From Chromatiales bacterium (GTDB taxonomy: Bacteria; Pseudomonadota; Gammaproteobacteria; Chromatiales; Chromatiaceae), in contig JAKSBX010000106.1 of NCBI GenBank assembly GCA_022360905.1, forward strand, positions 1 to 64,000: a stretch of 64,000 bases of DNA, in the 5' to 3' direction. Positions 37,823-46,753 of this stretch are shown in pieces. The notes beneath the pieces are model-generated. The model ran no database searches. It saw only the letters and a list, made by a program, of their open reading frames with translations, and was not told where the DNA came from. The translations under genes and the position numbers were made by a program. Position 1 is the stretch's first letter. Every line of letters begins with the position of its first letter.

Positions 37823-38287
37823 ATGGTGTTTTCACAATGTAACGATCTCTTGGCTGGAAGGCGGTCTGTCGCCGTTGGGCTTTGTCTTGGGCTTAATCTC
37901 ACGCTGGCGGGCTGTAGTGGCGGCGATCCCACCGCGACAGATCCGAAGCTGATATTCGAAGATGGATTCGAGACCCCATACGACCAGGTAACCCTGCTTG
38001 ATGAGGGAGGCACCATGGTCCGTGGTTTCAGTGCCTGGCTTAAATTGACCACTGAACTGACGGAGCTGAGACTTCGCAGAAGCGGTGAGTATGACTATGT
38101 GGCTTGTGGGGAACCTGCAGAGTGGTTTTATCAAGTCAGCGGTGATGAGGCATTAGTGGTCAATCAGGGAGGGCTGACCTGCCAAAGATTCACCGAGAAA
38201 CGTTTTGATTTTGACAATGGGCGATGGTTGGTTGCCGACAATAGTCGCGGCATCATCTATTACCGGGTGTGGAAACTGAATCACTGA
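37823..38287 (+). CDS. Putative lipoprotein of unknown function
   Basis: A 154-aa protein with a lipoprotein signal: basic residues RR near 13, a hydrophobic core and the lipobox LAGC with C31. After it come acidic and beta-rich stretches including DEGGTMVRGFSAWLKL and YDYVACGEPAEWFYQVSG. It has three further Cys, which could form one disulfide. I do not recognise the family. It lies alone after ilvD. Confidence 0.6.
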   Translation: MVFSQCNDLLAGRRSVAVGLCLGLNLTLAGCSGGDPTATDPKLIFEDGFETPYDQVTLLDEGGTMVRGFSAWLKLTTELTELRLRRSGEYDYVACGEPAEWFYQVSGDEALVVNQGGLTCQRFTEKRFDFDNGRWLVADNSRGIIYYRVWKLNH

Positions 38288-38372
38288 GCCTGACGCCGGA
38301 CGATACGATTCGACGGTCGGGTTTATAGTGGCGTAGAGGTTCAATCCTGTCGCTCAAACTGGAGGCTGGTTA

Positions 38373-39080
38373 GTGGAATACGATCTCAGGCAATGCTATC
38401 TGTTTGCTCATTTGGATGATCGACAGTTCGCCTTCGTAGAGCAGATGGCACATGGTACAAAGCTGAGGGACGGGCAGCTCTTTTTTCAGGCTGGAGATCC
38501 GGCAACACACTTCTTTCTGGTGGTCAGTGGCCAGATTAAGCTGACACGGTTGTCGCTACAGGGGCAGGAGAAGGTAATCGAGATCATCACCCCGGGGCAG
38601 ACTTTTGCCGAGGCGCTGATGTTCGGTGAACAGCCCGACTACCCCGTAAATGCCCAGGCGATGGGGGAGACTGAGCTGTTGGTTTTTGAAAGTGAACCCT
38701 TCAAGGAGATCCTGCGGGGTTCGGTGGAGACCTGTTTCCATCTGCTGGCCGATTTGAGTCAGCGCTTGCGGATGCTGATCCGCGAAATCGACAATCTGAC
38801 CCTGCAGAGCGCCAGTTGTCGGGTGGCCAGTTTTTTGTGGAATCGCTGGTGCCTGGTGAAAGGCCAGGGTAATTCCTTCGAGCTTCAGGCGCCGAAAGGG
38901 GTAATCGCCTCCCGGCTCTCCGTGACACCGGAGACCTTTTCCCGCATCCTGCATAACTTTTCGGATCAGGGGGTGATCCGGGTAGAGGGGAGTCGTGTCG
39001 ATATACTCGATGATGAGAGACTTCAAGCCTTTACCGCTACCGATGGGAAGATGACCCAGATCCCATCGGATAAGGGGTGA
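38373..39080 (+). CDS. Crp/Fnr-family transcription regulator
   Basis: A 235-aa regulator with an N-terminal cyclic-nucleotide-type domain (about 10-125, AGDPATHFFLVVSGQIKLTR) and a C-terminal winged helix (about 150-225, GVIASRLSVTPETFSRILHN). It lacks the N-terminal cysteine cluster of Fnr, so it is not an oxygen-sensing iron-sulfur form. The Arg/Glu pair of cAMP binding is not clear. Ligand and targets are unknown. Start is GTG with TGGAGG upstream. Alone, 149 bases before purK. Confidence 0.85.
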   Translation: MEYDLRQCYLFAHLDDRQFAFVEQMAHGTKLRDGQLFFQAGDPATHFFLVVSGQIKLTRLSLQGQEKVIEIITPGQTFAEALMFGEQPDYPVNAQAMGETELLVFESEPFKEILRGSVETCFHLLADLSQRLRMLIREIDNLTLQSASCRVASFLWNRWCLVKGQGNSFELQAPKGVIASRLSVTPETFSRILHNFSDQGVIRVEGSRVDILDDERLQAFTATDGKMTQIPSDKG

Positions 39081-39229
39081 AGCCGGGTCTCTCAAGCGGT
39101 GATTTCAGGCTACTTCTAGGCTCAATTTGGGGCTGATCCTGGGTTTTTCCAGTCGATTTTTGAGACATTCCCGCTGTTGGCCGGTTATACTGTAACGTTT
39201 TCTCACCCAAATATGAGTTAGAGCGAATC

Positions 39230-40387
39230 ATGAAGGACAGTTATCCCTTTCCGGTGGCCCGTATCGGTGTGATAGGGGGAGGTCAGTTGGGTCGCATGAT
39301 GGTCAAAGCGGCGAAAAGACTGGGCTGTACCTGTGTCGTGCTGGATCCCTATCCAGGTTCACCAGCCGGCCAGGTAGCCGGGCATCAGATCATCGGTGGC
39401 TATCACGATCCTGCCAAGTTGAGAGAATTGGCTGAATCCTGCGATGTGGTGACCTATGAGCTGGAAAACACCGATACCGAGACCTTGCGCCAACTGGAGC
39501 TGGAAGGGCATAAAATCAATCCAGCACCGAGCTTGCTCTCGATTTTGCAAGACAAGCTGACACAAAAACAGTTTCTCAAGGATGCGGATATCCCGACATC
39601 AGAGTTCATTGAGATGGCGCAACCGAATCTGGCCGATTTCGAAGCCTTTGGGTTTCCTTTGGTACAGAAGGCGCGGCGTGGCGGCTATGATGGGCGTGGT
39701 GTGGCGGTAATGATGGATGAGACTTCATTCAGCAGCCATCTGCCAGTGCCTTCACTGATCGAACGTTTCGTTGAAGCGGATAAGGAGCTGGCTGTGATGG
39801 TGGCACGCAACGCGGATGGGAGTTGCGTGGCTTATCCGACGGTAGAGATGTGTTTTCGCGCCGGAGAGAATGTGCTGGATCTGTTGCTCTGTCCTGCCAA
39901 GGTGGATCCGGAGATTGCACGGCAGGCGGAGGATTTGGCGATCCGCACCATCCAGGCTCTTCAAGGGGTCGGGGTGTTTGGGGTGGAGATGTTCCTCACC
40001 AGGCAGGGTGATCTGCTGGTCAATGAGATTGCACCGCGCACCCATAATTCAGGTCATCACACCATAGAGGCCTGTGTGACCGATCAGTTTGAACAGCATC
40101 TGCGCGCCGTCCTCGATCTGCCTCTGGGTTCCACAGAACTACTGGCTCCGGCGGCAATGATCAATCTGCTGGGCGCACCGGATGCCGCGGGTAGGCCGGT
40201 CATTAAAGGGATGTCCGAGGCGCTGGCGATTCCTGGGGTATGTCTGCATATCTACGGTAAAGCGGAGGTCAAACCTTTTCGCAAAATGGGTCATGTGACG
40301 GTTATCGATCAGGACCTGGACAGTGCCCGCCGTAAAGCCGAGCAGGTGCGGGATTTAATTGAAATTAGTGGAGAACAGCATCCATGA
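39230..40387 (+). CDS. purK: N5-carboxyaminoimidazole ribonucleotide synthase
   Basis: PurK uses ATP and bicarbonate to carboxylate aminoimidazole ribonucleotide in purine synthesis. The 385-aa ATP-grasp protein starts [20 protein letters not shown] and has [18 protein letters not shown] and [20 protein letters not shown]. It precedes purE by a 4-base overlap. E. coli has purE first; here the order is reversed. Confidence 0.95.
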   Translation: MKDSYPFPVARIGVIGGGQLGRMMVKAAKRLGCTCVVLDPYPGSPAGQVAGHQIIGGYHDPAKLRELAESCDVVTYELENTDTETLRQLELEGHKINPAPSLLSILQDKLTQKQFLKDADIPTSEFIEMAQPNLADFEAFGFPLVQKARRGGYDGRGVAVMMDETSFSSHLPVPSLIERFVEADKELAVMVARNADGSCVAYPTVEMCFRAGENVLDLLLCPAKVDPEIARQAEDLAIRTIQALQGVGVFGVEMFLTRQGDLLVNEIAPRTHNSGHHTIEACVTDQFEQHLRAVLDLPLGSTELLAPAAMINLLGAPDAAGRPVIKGMSEALAIPGVCLHIYGKAEVKPFRKMGHVTVIDQDLDSARRKAEQVRDLIEISGEQHP

Positions 40388-40890
40388 CAAAACCCATAGT
40401 TGGCATCATTATGGGCAGTGATTCCGATCTGCCGGTCATGCAGGAGGCAGCCAAGCAACTCGAGGAGTTTCAGATACCCTTTGAAATGACCATTGTTTCG
40501 GCTCACCGTACACCTGCCAGACTTTTTGAGTATTCCCAAACTGCCGAGCAGCGTGGCCTGAAGGTGGTCATTGCGGGCGCGGGTGGCGCCGCCCACCTGC
40601 CCGGTATGGTGGCCGCAATAACCCCGCTGCCTGTGGTCGGTGTGCCAGTCAAATCCTCAGCCTTGAGTGGTGAGGATTCCCTGCTTTCGATTGTGCAGAT
40701 GCCGCCTGGTGTACCGGTGGCCAGCGTGGCGATCAATGGGGCGAAAAATGCCGCCATTTTAGCGGCCCAGATGCTTGGTACAGCGGATATGGAGATCCGG
40801 GAAAAGGTTCGGGCTTACAAGGCTGGCCTGGAAACGATGGTGATGGGCAAGGTGGAGGTGATGGAGAACCAACAGGGTACTCAGTCCTGA
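40384..40890 (+). CDS. purE: N5-carboxyaminoimidazole ribonucleotide mutase
   Basis: PurE moves the carboxylate made by PurK to give carboxyaminoimidazole ribonucleotide. The 168-aa product has [20 protein letters not shown], the active-site [12 protein letters not shown] and [15 protein letters not shown]. Its ATG lies within the purK stop region (4-base overlap), so translation is coupled. Confidence 0.96.
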   Translation: MTKPIVGIIMGSDSDLPVMQEAAKQLEEFQIPFEMTIVSAHRTPARLFEYSQTAEQRGLKVVIAGAGGAAHLPGMVAAITPLPVVGVPVKSSALSGEDSLLSIVQMPPGVPVASVAINGAKNAAILAAQMLGTADMEIREKVRAYKAGLETMVMGKVEVMENQQGTQS

Positions 40891-40906
40891 TTTATTGAAT
40901 CACTAG

Positions 40907-41062
40907 GCCGCGAATGAACGCGAAGGAGCGCGAAAAGCCGCAAATAGAAAACAGTTGTTGTATGACACCTCATGGGGGTACCAAGCGTACACGAATTGGA
41001 TATTTGCGCAGAATTTGCGGTGATTGGCATCCATTTAAGGTTAACGAATCTGGCGTCAGGGG
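40907..41062. repeat. Diverged palindromic repeat, family A copy 3
   Basis: A degenerate copy in the opposite orientation. The right side has TTGCGGTGATTGGCATCCATT, read in reverse as AATCACCGC with the arm sequence of copies 1 and 2. GGCGTCAGGGG (41052-41062) is the reverse of the CCTGATGTGAA-like head. The left arm near 40907 keeps only CCGCGAATGAACGCGAA. It lies between purE and clpB. Confidence 0.6.
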
Positions 41063-41121
41063 TTGCCACAGACTCAGTCAGATAAAAAAGCAGTGTCTGC
41101 GGCTGACTGAAAAACAATCAA

Positions 41122-41148
41122 CTTGAAAAGTTGGGGTTTCTCCCCAAT
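41122..41148 (+). promoter_or_regulatory. Heat-shock (sigma-32-type) promoter of clpB
   Basis: CTTGAAA (41122-41128), a 13-base spacer and CCCCAAT (41142-41148) match the sigma-32 consensus CTTGAAA-N11-16-CCCCATNT closely. Transcription would start near 41156, about 30 bases before the clpB ATG, which has TTGGAG before it. Confidence 0.8.
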
Positions 41149-41186
41149 CTATTGGGTATTCAGAACAGATTTTGGAGTAATACCCC

Positions 41187-43781
41187 ATGCGAATGGATCG
41201 TTTGACCAGTAAGTTCCAGATGGCGCTGGCCGATGCCCAGAGCCTGGCTGTTGGCCAGGATCATCAGTTCATCGAGCCGGTTCATCTGATGAGCGCCATG
41301 CTCGACCAGGATGGTGGCACGGTTCGCCATCTGTTGACTCAATCCGATGTCAACGTCAATCAGTTGCGCTCCAGTCTGAGCGCAGCTACCGAACGCCTCT
41401 CCAGAGTTGAAGGTGCTGCTGGAGATCTACACATCTCCAATGACCTGGGCCGCTTGCTCAACCAGACCGATAAACTGGCGCAGCAGAGAAATGATCAGTA
41501 CATCTCCAGCGAGTTGTTTGTGCTTGCCGCCGTCGAGGACAAGGGCGAGCTGGGAGAGATGCTACGCAAAGCCGGTGCCGTCAAAGAGGTGCTGGAGCAG
41601 AGCATCGAGAAGATGCGTGGCGGTCAGAATGTGGATGATCCGAATGCGGAAGATCAGCGCCAGGCGCTGGAAAAATATACCATCGACCTTACCGAGCGGG
41701 CCGAGCAGGGCAAGCTCGATCCGGTGATCGGTCGGGATGATGAGATTCGTCGAACCATCCAGGTACTGCAACGCCGAACCAAGAATAACCCGGTACTGAT
41801 TGGTGAACCCGGTGTGGGTAAGACCGCGATTGTCGAGGGTCTGGCCCAGCGCATCATCAACGGTGAAGTGCCGGAGGGATTGAAAACCAAACGTCTGCTC
41901 TCCCTCGATATGGGTGCATTGATCGCCGGTGCGAAATTCCGCGGTGAATTTGAAGAACGATTGAAAGCCGTGCTGAACGATCTGGCCAAGCAGGAGGGGC
42001 AGATCATTCTTTTCATCGATGAGCTGCATACGATGGTGGGGGCCGGTAAAGCGGAAGGCGCGATGGATGCAGGCAATATGTTGAAGCCGGCCCTGGCTCG
42101 GGGTGAACTCCACTGTGTGGGTGCTACCACCCTGGATGAGTACCGACAATATCTGGAGAAGGATGCGGCACTGGAACGCCGCTTTCAGAAGGTCTTGGTG
42201 GATGAGCCCAGTGTGGAAGACACCATTGCCATTCTGCGGGGGTTGAAAGAGCGCTACGAAGTCCACCATGGTGTGGATGTCACCGATCCGGCGATTGTTG
42301 CTGCGGCAACCCTCTCCCATCGCTACATAACAGATCGTCAGCTGCCGGATAAGGCGATCGATCTGGTGGATGAGGCGGCTTCCCAGATCCGTATGGAGAT
42401 CGATTCCAAGCCGGAGGAGATGGATCGCCTGGAACGCCGCCTGATTCAGTTGAAGATAGAGCGTGAGGCGCTCAACAAGGAGTCTGATGAAGCCTCCAAA
42501 AAGCGCCTGGCGGATCTTGAATCACATATCGAACGGTTGGAGCGGGAGTTTTCCGATCTGGAGGAGATCTGGAAATCGGAGAAAGCCGCCCTGCAGGGTA
42601 CCACTCACATTAAGGAGTCTCTGGAGAAGGCCCGGCTGGAGTTGGAGACCGCCCATCGGGCCGGTGATCTAACGCGTATGTCCGAACTGCAGTATGGGCG
42701 GATTCCGGAGCTCGAAAAACAGCTCGATATGGCCACTCAGGCTGAGATGCAGGAGATGAAACTGCTGAGGAACAAGGTCTCTGAGGAGGAGATCGCCGAT
42801 GTGGTCTCCAAATGGACCGGTATCCCGGTCTCCAAGATGTTGGAGGGCGAGCGGGACAAGCTGCTGCGCATGGAAGAGGAGCTGGGTAAGCGGGTAATTG
42901 GCCAGGAAGAGGGGGTGAGGGCTGTCAGTGATGCCATTCGCCGCTCTCGAGCCGGGCTTGCCGATCCCAATCAGCCCAACGGTTCATTTCTCTTCCTCGG
43001 TCCGACCGGGGTAGGTAAAACCGAGTTGTGTAAATCCCTGGCGGAGTTTCTGTTCGACACCGAAGAGGCGATGGTCCGTATCGACATGTCCGAGTTCATG
43101 GAGAAGCACTCCGTGGCCCGTCTGATCGGTGCACCCCCCGGATATGTGGGCTACGAAGAGGGTGGTTACCTGACCGAGGCGGTGCGTCGCAGGCCCTACT
43201 CGGTGATCCTGCTTGATGAGGTGGAGAAGGCCCATCCGGATGTTTTCAATGTGCTGTTGCAGGTACTGGATGACGGTCGGCTTACCGACGGCCAGGGTCG
43301 AACTGTGGATTTCCGTAATACGGTGATCGTAATGACATCGAACCTCGGCTCCGAGATCATTCAGGAGATGGCCACCGAAGAGCAATACGACGCCATGAAG
43401 GCTTCGGTGATGGAGACCGTACAACAAAACTTCCGTCCCGAGTTTATCAACCGGGTTGATGAGATCGTTGTCTTTCATCCTCTGGGTGCGGAGCAGATAC
43501 GCGCCATTGCCAGTATCCAGGTGGGCTATCTGCGTCAGCGACTGGCAGACAGTGAGATGATCCTGAGCGTCACCGATGCGGCGTTGGATCGCCTGGGGCA
43601 GGCCGGTTTTGATCCGGTCTACGGCGCTCGACCCTTGAAGCGTGCGATACGTCAGCAGCTTGAGAATCCTTTGGCTCAGGAGATTCTCTCGGGTCGATTT
43701 GGGCCGGGGGATACGATTGAAGTGGATGTTTCAGGTGACGGATTGAGCTTTCGTAAAAGTCACAAGATGAATGTTGCATGA
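41187..43781 (+). CDS. clpB: Disaggregase ClpB
   Basis: ClpB is a hexameric AAA+ chaperone that pulls proteins from aggregates with DnaK. The 864-aa product has the N domain (1-145), first ATPase with GEPGVGKT (about 206-213), the coiled middle domain (about 410-530, with [19 protein letters not shown]) and second ATPase with GPTGVGKT (about 605-612). The sequence is close to E. coli ClpB (857 aa). A sigma-32 promoter stands before it. Confidence 0.97.
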   Translation: MRMDRLTSKFQMALADAQSLAVGQDHQFIEPVHLMSAMLDQDGGTVRHLLTQSDVNVNQLRSSLSAATERLSRVEGAAGDLHISNDLGRLLNQTDKLAQQRNDQYISSELFVLAAVEDKGELGEMLRKAGAVKEVLEQSIEKMRGGQNVDDPNAEDQRQALEKYTIDLTERAEQGKLDPVIGRDDEIRRTIQVLQRRTKNNPVLIGEPGVGKTAIVEGLAQRIINGEVPEGLKTKRLLSLDMGALIAGAKFRGEFEERLKAVLNDLAKQEGQIILFIDELHTMVGAGKAEGAMDAGNMLKPALARGELHCVGATTLDEYRQYLEKDAALERRFQKVLVDEPSVEDTIAILRGLKERYEVHHGVDVTDPAIVAAATLSHRYITDRQLPDKAIDLVDEAASQIRMEIDSKPEEMDRLERRLIQLKIEREALNKESDEASKKRLADLESHIERLEREFSDLEEIWKSEKAALQGTTHIKESLEKARLELETAHRAGDLTRMSELQYGRIPELEKQLDMATQAEMQEMKLLRNKVSEEEIADVVSKWTGIPVSKMLEGERDKLLRMEEELGKRVIGQEEGVRAVSDAIRRSRAGLADPNQPNGSFLFLGPTGVGKTELCKSLAEFLFDTEEAMVRIDMSEFMEKHSVARLIGAPPGYVGYEEGGYLTEAVRRRPYSVILLDEVEKAHPDVFNVLLQVLDDGRLTDGQGRTVDFRNTVIVMTSNLGSEIIQEMATEEQYDAMKASVMETVQQNFRPEFINRVDEIVVFHPLGAEQIRAIASIQVGYLRQRLADSEMILSVTDAALDRLGQAGFDPVYGARPLKRAIRQQLENPLAQEILSGRFGPGDTIEVDVSGDGLSFRKSHKMNVA

Positions 43782-43896
43782 AAAAAAACTACTAGCAGGT
43801 ATTTACCTGCGAGTTGAATCCGCCAGGTCCCATGCCTATACGCAGCAGTACGGTATCGTGCTGTATTGATGGGGATGGGGCTTATTCAAGCCGTAT

Positions 43897-43961
43897 TTGG
43901 TGGGACATGGCCCCACCCTACCGTTTCATTCAGGGTGTAGGGTGGGGCCATGCCCCACCAA
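43897..43961. repeat. Hairpin repeat, family B copy 2
   Basis: Inverted 25-base arms (43897-43921 and 43937-43961) with one mismatch and a 15-base loop. The arms are the same as in copy 1 at 14026-14090, but the outer MITE arms and target repeats are missing. It lies between clpB and coaE, which converge. Confidence 0.85.
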
Positions 43962-43999
43962 GCCTCTTCGAGTCAACTCGATACGAATCTGGTTAATCG

Positions 44000-44596
44000 T
44001 TAAGACTTTGAAAGCGCTAAATAGGCTTGATGCATTTGTTCAGTTGCTTTGGTCAATGCAGCCAGGTCCCCGTTGTTCTCAATGATATCGTCAGCACCCT
44101 TCAAACGGGTCTGACGATCGACCTGGCTGGCGAGGATCTGAGTGATTTGTGACTTGTCCAGGCTATCCCGTTCTGAAACCCGTTGGTACTGCAGAGACTC
44201 ATCGCAGTCCACTACCAGGATCCGTTCAGCGATATCCTCTTGGCCGGTCTCGAACAGCAGTGGGATAACCAGAATCACATAGGGGGCTGTCTGTTGTTCG
44301 ATCCAATCCTCCATGGCCTGTCTGATCGGCGGGTGCAGGATGGATTCGAGGCGTTTTCTTTGACTCGGGTCGTTAAACACGATCTCTCTTAAAGCGCCGC
44401 GATTCAGCTTTCCCTGCTGGTCGATCAGGTGATTACCGAAGGCCTCCTGTATCCGGCTTAATGCCGGTGACCCGGGTTGGACCATCTGATGCGCCAGCCT
44501 GTCCGCATCGATGACCGGCACACCAAGGGTTTCAAAGTGGTTGGATACAGCGCTTTTGCCGCTGCCGATTCCCCCGGTAAGGGCTATTGTCAGCAC
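44000..44596 (-). CDS. coaE: Dephospho-CoA kinase
   Basis: CoaE phosphorylates dephospho-CoA in the last step of coenzyme A synthesis. From GTG 44596 the protein is 198 aa. It begins LTIALTGGIGSGKSAVSNHF, with P-loop GGIGSGKS at residues 8-15, and has DADRLAHQMVQPG and LVIPLLFETG. The long open frame upstream (to 45205) lies inside pilD on the same strand and is not part of the gene. The start is 5 bases after pilD, as in other pil-coaE operons. Confidence 0.94.
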   Translation of the reverse strand: MLTIALTGGIGSGKSAVSNHFETLGVPVIDADRLAHQMVQPGSPALSRIQEAFGNHLIDQQGKLNRGALREIVFNDPSQRKRLESILHPPIRQAMEDWIEQQTAPYVILVIPLLFETGQEDIAERILVVDCDESLQYQRVSERDSLDKSQITQILASQVDRQTRLKGADDIIENNGDLAALTKATEQMHQAYLALSKS

Positions 44597-44601
44597 AGGG
44601 C

Positions 44602-45477
44602 TTACAATCCGGACCAGCGAAGATAGGCCTGATTGATCTGAGAACCCCACATCAGACTGATCCAGCCGGCCGCGGCCAGATAGGGGCCGAAAGGTATTGG
44701 AATATTCCGGTCGCGCCCTCTGACCACAATCAACAGAATGCCGACGACAGCGCCGACCAATGCGGAGAGCAAGATGATCTGAGGCAGATATTGCCAGCCA
44801 AGCCAGGCGCCAAGCATGGCCAGCAGTTTGAAATCGCCGTATCCCATGCCTTCCTTGCCGGTGAGTTTTTTGAAAACCTGGTAGACGCTCCACAGAGCCA
44901 TATAACCGGCAATGGCGCCGATCACAGCGGATTCGAGGTCGGTGAACAGTCCGTTGATGTTGACCAACAGACCGAGCCACAGAAAAGGCAGAGTGATGTT
45001 GTCCGGCAGCAGTTGCACATCGAAGTCGATCACGGTCAATGCAATCAGGCTCCAGGTCAGCAGCAGTGCAGCAATCGCTTCCCAGGAAAAACCGAAATGG
45101 AAGGCGATCCAGAGCGATAACAGACCCGTTACGGTTTCGATGATCGGATATCTGGCGCTGATCGGATTCTGACAGTTGGAACAGCGGCCCTTTAAAACCA
45201 ACCAACTGATAACCGGAATATTCTCCCAGGGACGAATCTTATGTTGGCATTTTGGGCAGTGAGAAGCCGGGGTGTTGAGATTGTAAACCTCGGTTTCAGT
45301 TGCATCTTCGGAGGCTAACCCTTTTAACTCGTCGCAGTCCCGGTGCCACTGCTGCTCCATCATTTTTGGCAGACGATGGATTACCACATTCAGAAAGCTG
45401 CCAACAATCAATCCTATGACTATTGCCAGTAGGAGAAAGGCTGCAAAATTAGCCTGTAAAAAATCAAAGACAATCAC
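44602..45477 (-). CDS. pilD: Prepilin peptidase
   Basis: PilD cleaves and N-methylates type IV prepilins and pseudopilins at the inner membrane. The 291-aa product has a cytoplasmic loop with two CxxC pairs (HCPKCQHKIRPWENIPV and GRCSNCQNPISARYPIIE). It also has several membrane segments and the aspartate protease motif GYGDFKLL. It lies in the pilB-pilC-pilD-coaE run on -. Confidence 0.95.
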   Translation of the reverse strand: MIVFDFLQANFAAFLLLAIVIGLIVGSFLNVVIHRLPKMMEQQWHRDCDELKGLASEDATETEVYNLNTPASHCPKCQHKIRPWENIPVISWLVLKGRCSNCQNPISARYPIIETVTGLLSLWIAFHFGFSWEAIAALLLTWSLIALTVIDFDVQLLPDNITLPFLWLGLLVNINGLFTDLESAVIGAIAGYMALWSVYQVFKKLTGKEGMGYGDFKLLAMLGAWLGWQYLPQIILLSALVGAVVGILLIVVRGRDRNIPIPFGPYLAAAGWISLMWGSQINQAYLRWSGL

Positions 45478-45520
45478 AAAGGTTCTGCTTATTAATTACT
45501 TTACGATTCGGAATGCTTGA

Positions 45521-46750
45521 TTAAATCGCTGTACCCATCTTGAATATTGGCAGGTACATGGCAACAACAAGGCCGCCGACGAGAGTGCCAAGTACAACCA
45601 TGATTAATGGTTCCATCAAGCTGCTCATGGCATCCACAGCGTTATCGACTTGCTCTTCATAGAAATCAGCAACTTTATTGAGCATGTCATCAAGAGCACC
45701 GGATTCCTCACCGATAGATACCATCTGTACGACCATATTTGGGAATAGATTTCTCTGCTTCATGGCAAGTTGTAGTGACTGTCCGGTTGCCACATCTTCA
45801 CGCATGCGCAATACAGCATCGCTATAGACGACATTACCCGTGGCGCCAGCGACTGAATCCAGTGCCTCAACAAGGGGTACGCCAGCGGCAGACATGGTCG
45901 CAAGCGTTCTTGAAAATCTGGCAATCGCTGATTTGTTCAGGATCATGCCTATCACTGGAAGCTTAAGTAGCATTCTGTCGATGGTATGCCTGAGTTTACG
46001 TGACCGCTTCCAGGCACCTATAAAGAAATATATAAAGATAATGAAGGCTCCCAGAATTATCCACCACCAGTCACGCACAAAATGGGATAGATTGACTACC
46101 ATTTGAGTAAAGGCTGGAAGTTCTGCACCAAAGTTTGAAAACAGGCTCTCAAACTGAGGTATAACAAATATCAACAGGATTGCTGTAACAACGATTGCTG
46201 CTGCGACGATCGCTGCAGGGTAGAACATTGCCTTCTTGATTTTTGCTTTTATGGATTCTGTTTTTTCTTTGTAAGTGGCAATCTTGTGTAAAAGAGTTTC
46301 CAATACACCTGCGTGTTCGCCGGCCCTGACGAGATTTACAAACAGATCCTCAAAATGCAGGGGATGCTTTTTAAGTGCATCGGCCAGAGCTGTACCACCT
46401 TCGACATCGGCTTTGATGGTAAGAATAAGCTCTTGCATTGATGGGTTTTCATGTCCCCTGCCAACAATGTCAAAGGCCTGGACCATGGGTACGCCGGCGG
46501 ACATCATTGTTGCGAGCTGTCTACTGAAAACGGTTACATCTGCACTAGTGATCGGCTTTTTACGATTAAAAATCGATGTTGCTTTCTTTCTGACCTTTAA
46601 AGGATTTATGCCTTGACGACGCAGGTCAGCCTTTACCATGTTTACATCGGTAGCTCGAGACTCCCCGGAGAGTCTTGCCCCCTTTTTGTCTGTTCCTTCC
46701 CAGGTGTAGAGGTAGGATTTAATCTGAGTCTTTTTACGCGGTGGAGCCAT
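45521..46750 (-). CDS. pilC: Type IV pilus inner-membrane platform protein PilC
   Basis: PilC couples the assembly ATPase to pilin insertion. The 409-aa product holds two T2SF-type domains: FSRQLATMMSAGVPMVQAFD with MQELILTIKADVEGGTALAD, and FSRTLATMSAAGVPLVEALD with MREDVATGQSLQLAMKQRN. Hydrophobic segments lie at about 185-205, 230-255 and 385-405. It is 3 bases after pilB and the two are surely co-transcribed. Confidence 0.95.
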   Translation of the reverse strand: MAPPRKKTQIKSYLYTWEGTDKKGARLSGESRATDVNMVKADLRRQGINPLKVRKKATSIFNRKKPITSADVTVFSRQLATMMSAGVPMVQAFDIVGRGHENPSMQELILTIKADVEGGTALADALKKHPLHFEDLFVNLVRAGEHAGVLETLLHKIATYKEKTESIKAKIKKAMFYPAAIVAAAIVVTAILLIFVIPQFESLFSNFGAELPAFTQMVVNLSHFVRDWWWIILGAFIIFIYFFIGAWKRSRKLRHTIDRMLLKLPVIGMILNKSAIARFSRTLATMSAAGVPLVEALDSVAGATGNVVYSDAVLRMREDVATGQSLQLAMKQRNLFPNMVVQMVSIGEESGALDDMLNKVADFYEEQVDNAVDAMSSLMEPLIMVVLGTLVGGLVVAMYLPIFKMGTAI

Positions 46751-46753
46751 GGG

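Noticed and set aside
40914..41126. 70-codon frame after purE
   Set aside because: Falls within the diverged family A palindrome; the frame is produced by the repeat.
44597..45205. Long upstream extension of the coaE frame
   Set aside because: It lies entirely inside pilD on the same strand in another frame and has no protein-like character; coaE starts at the GTG at 44596 with the conserved P-loop right after it.
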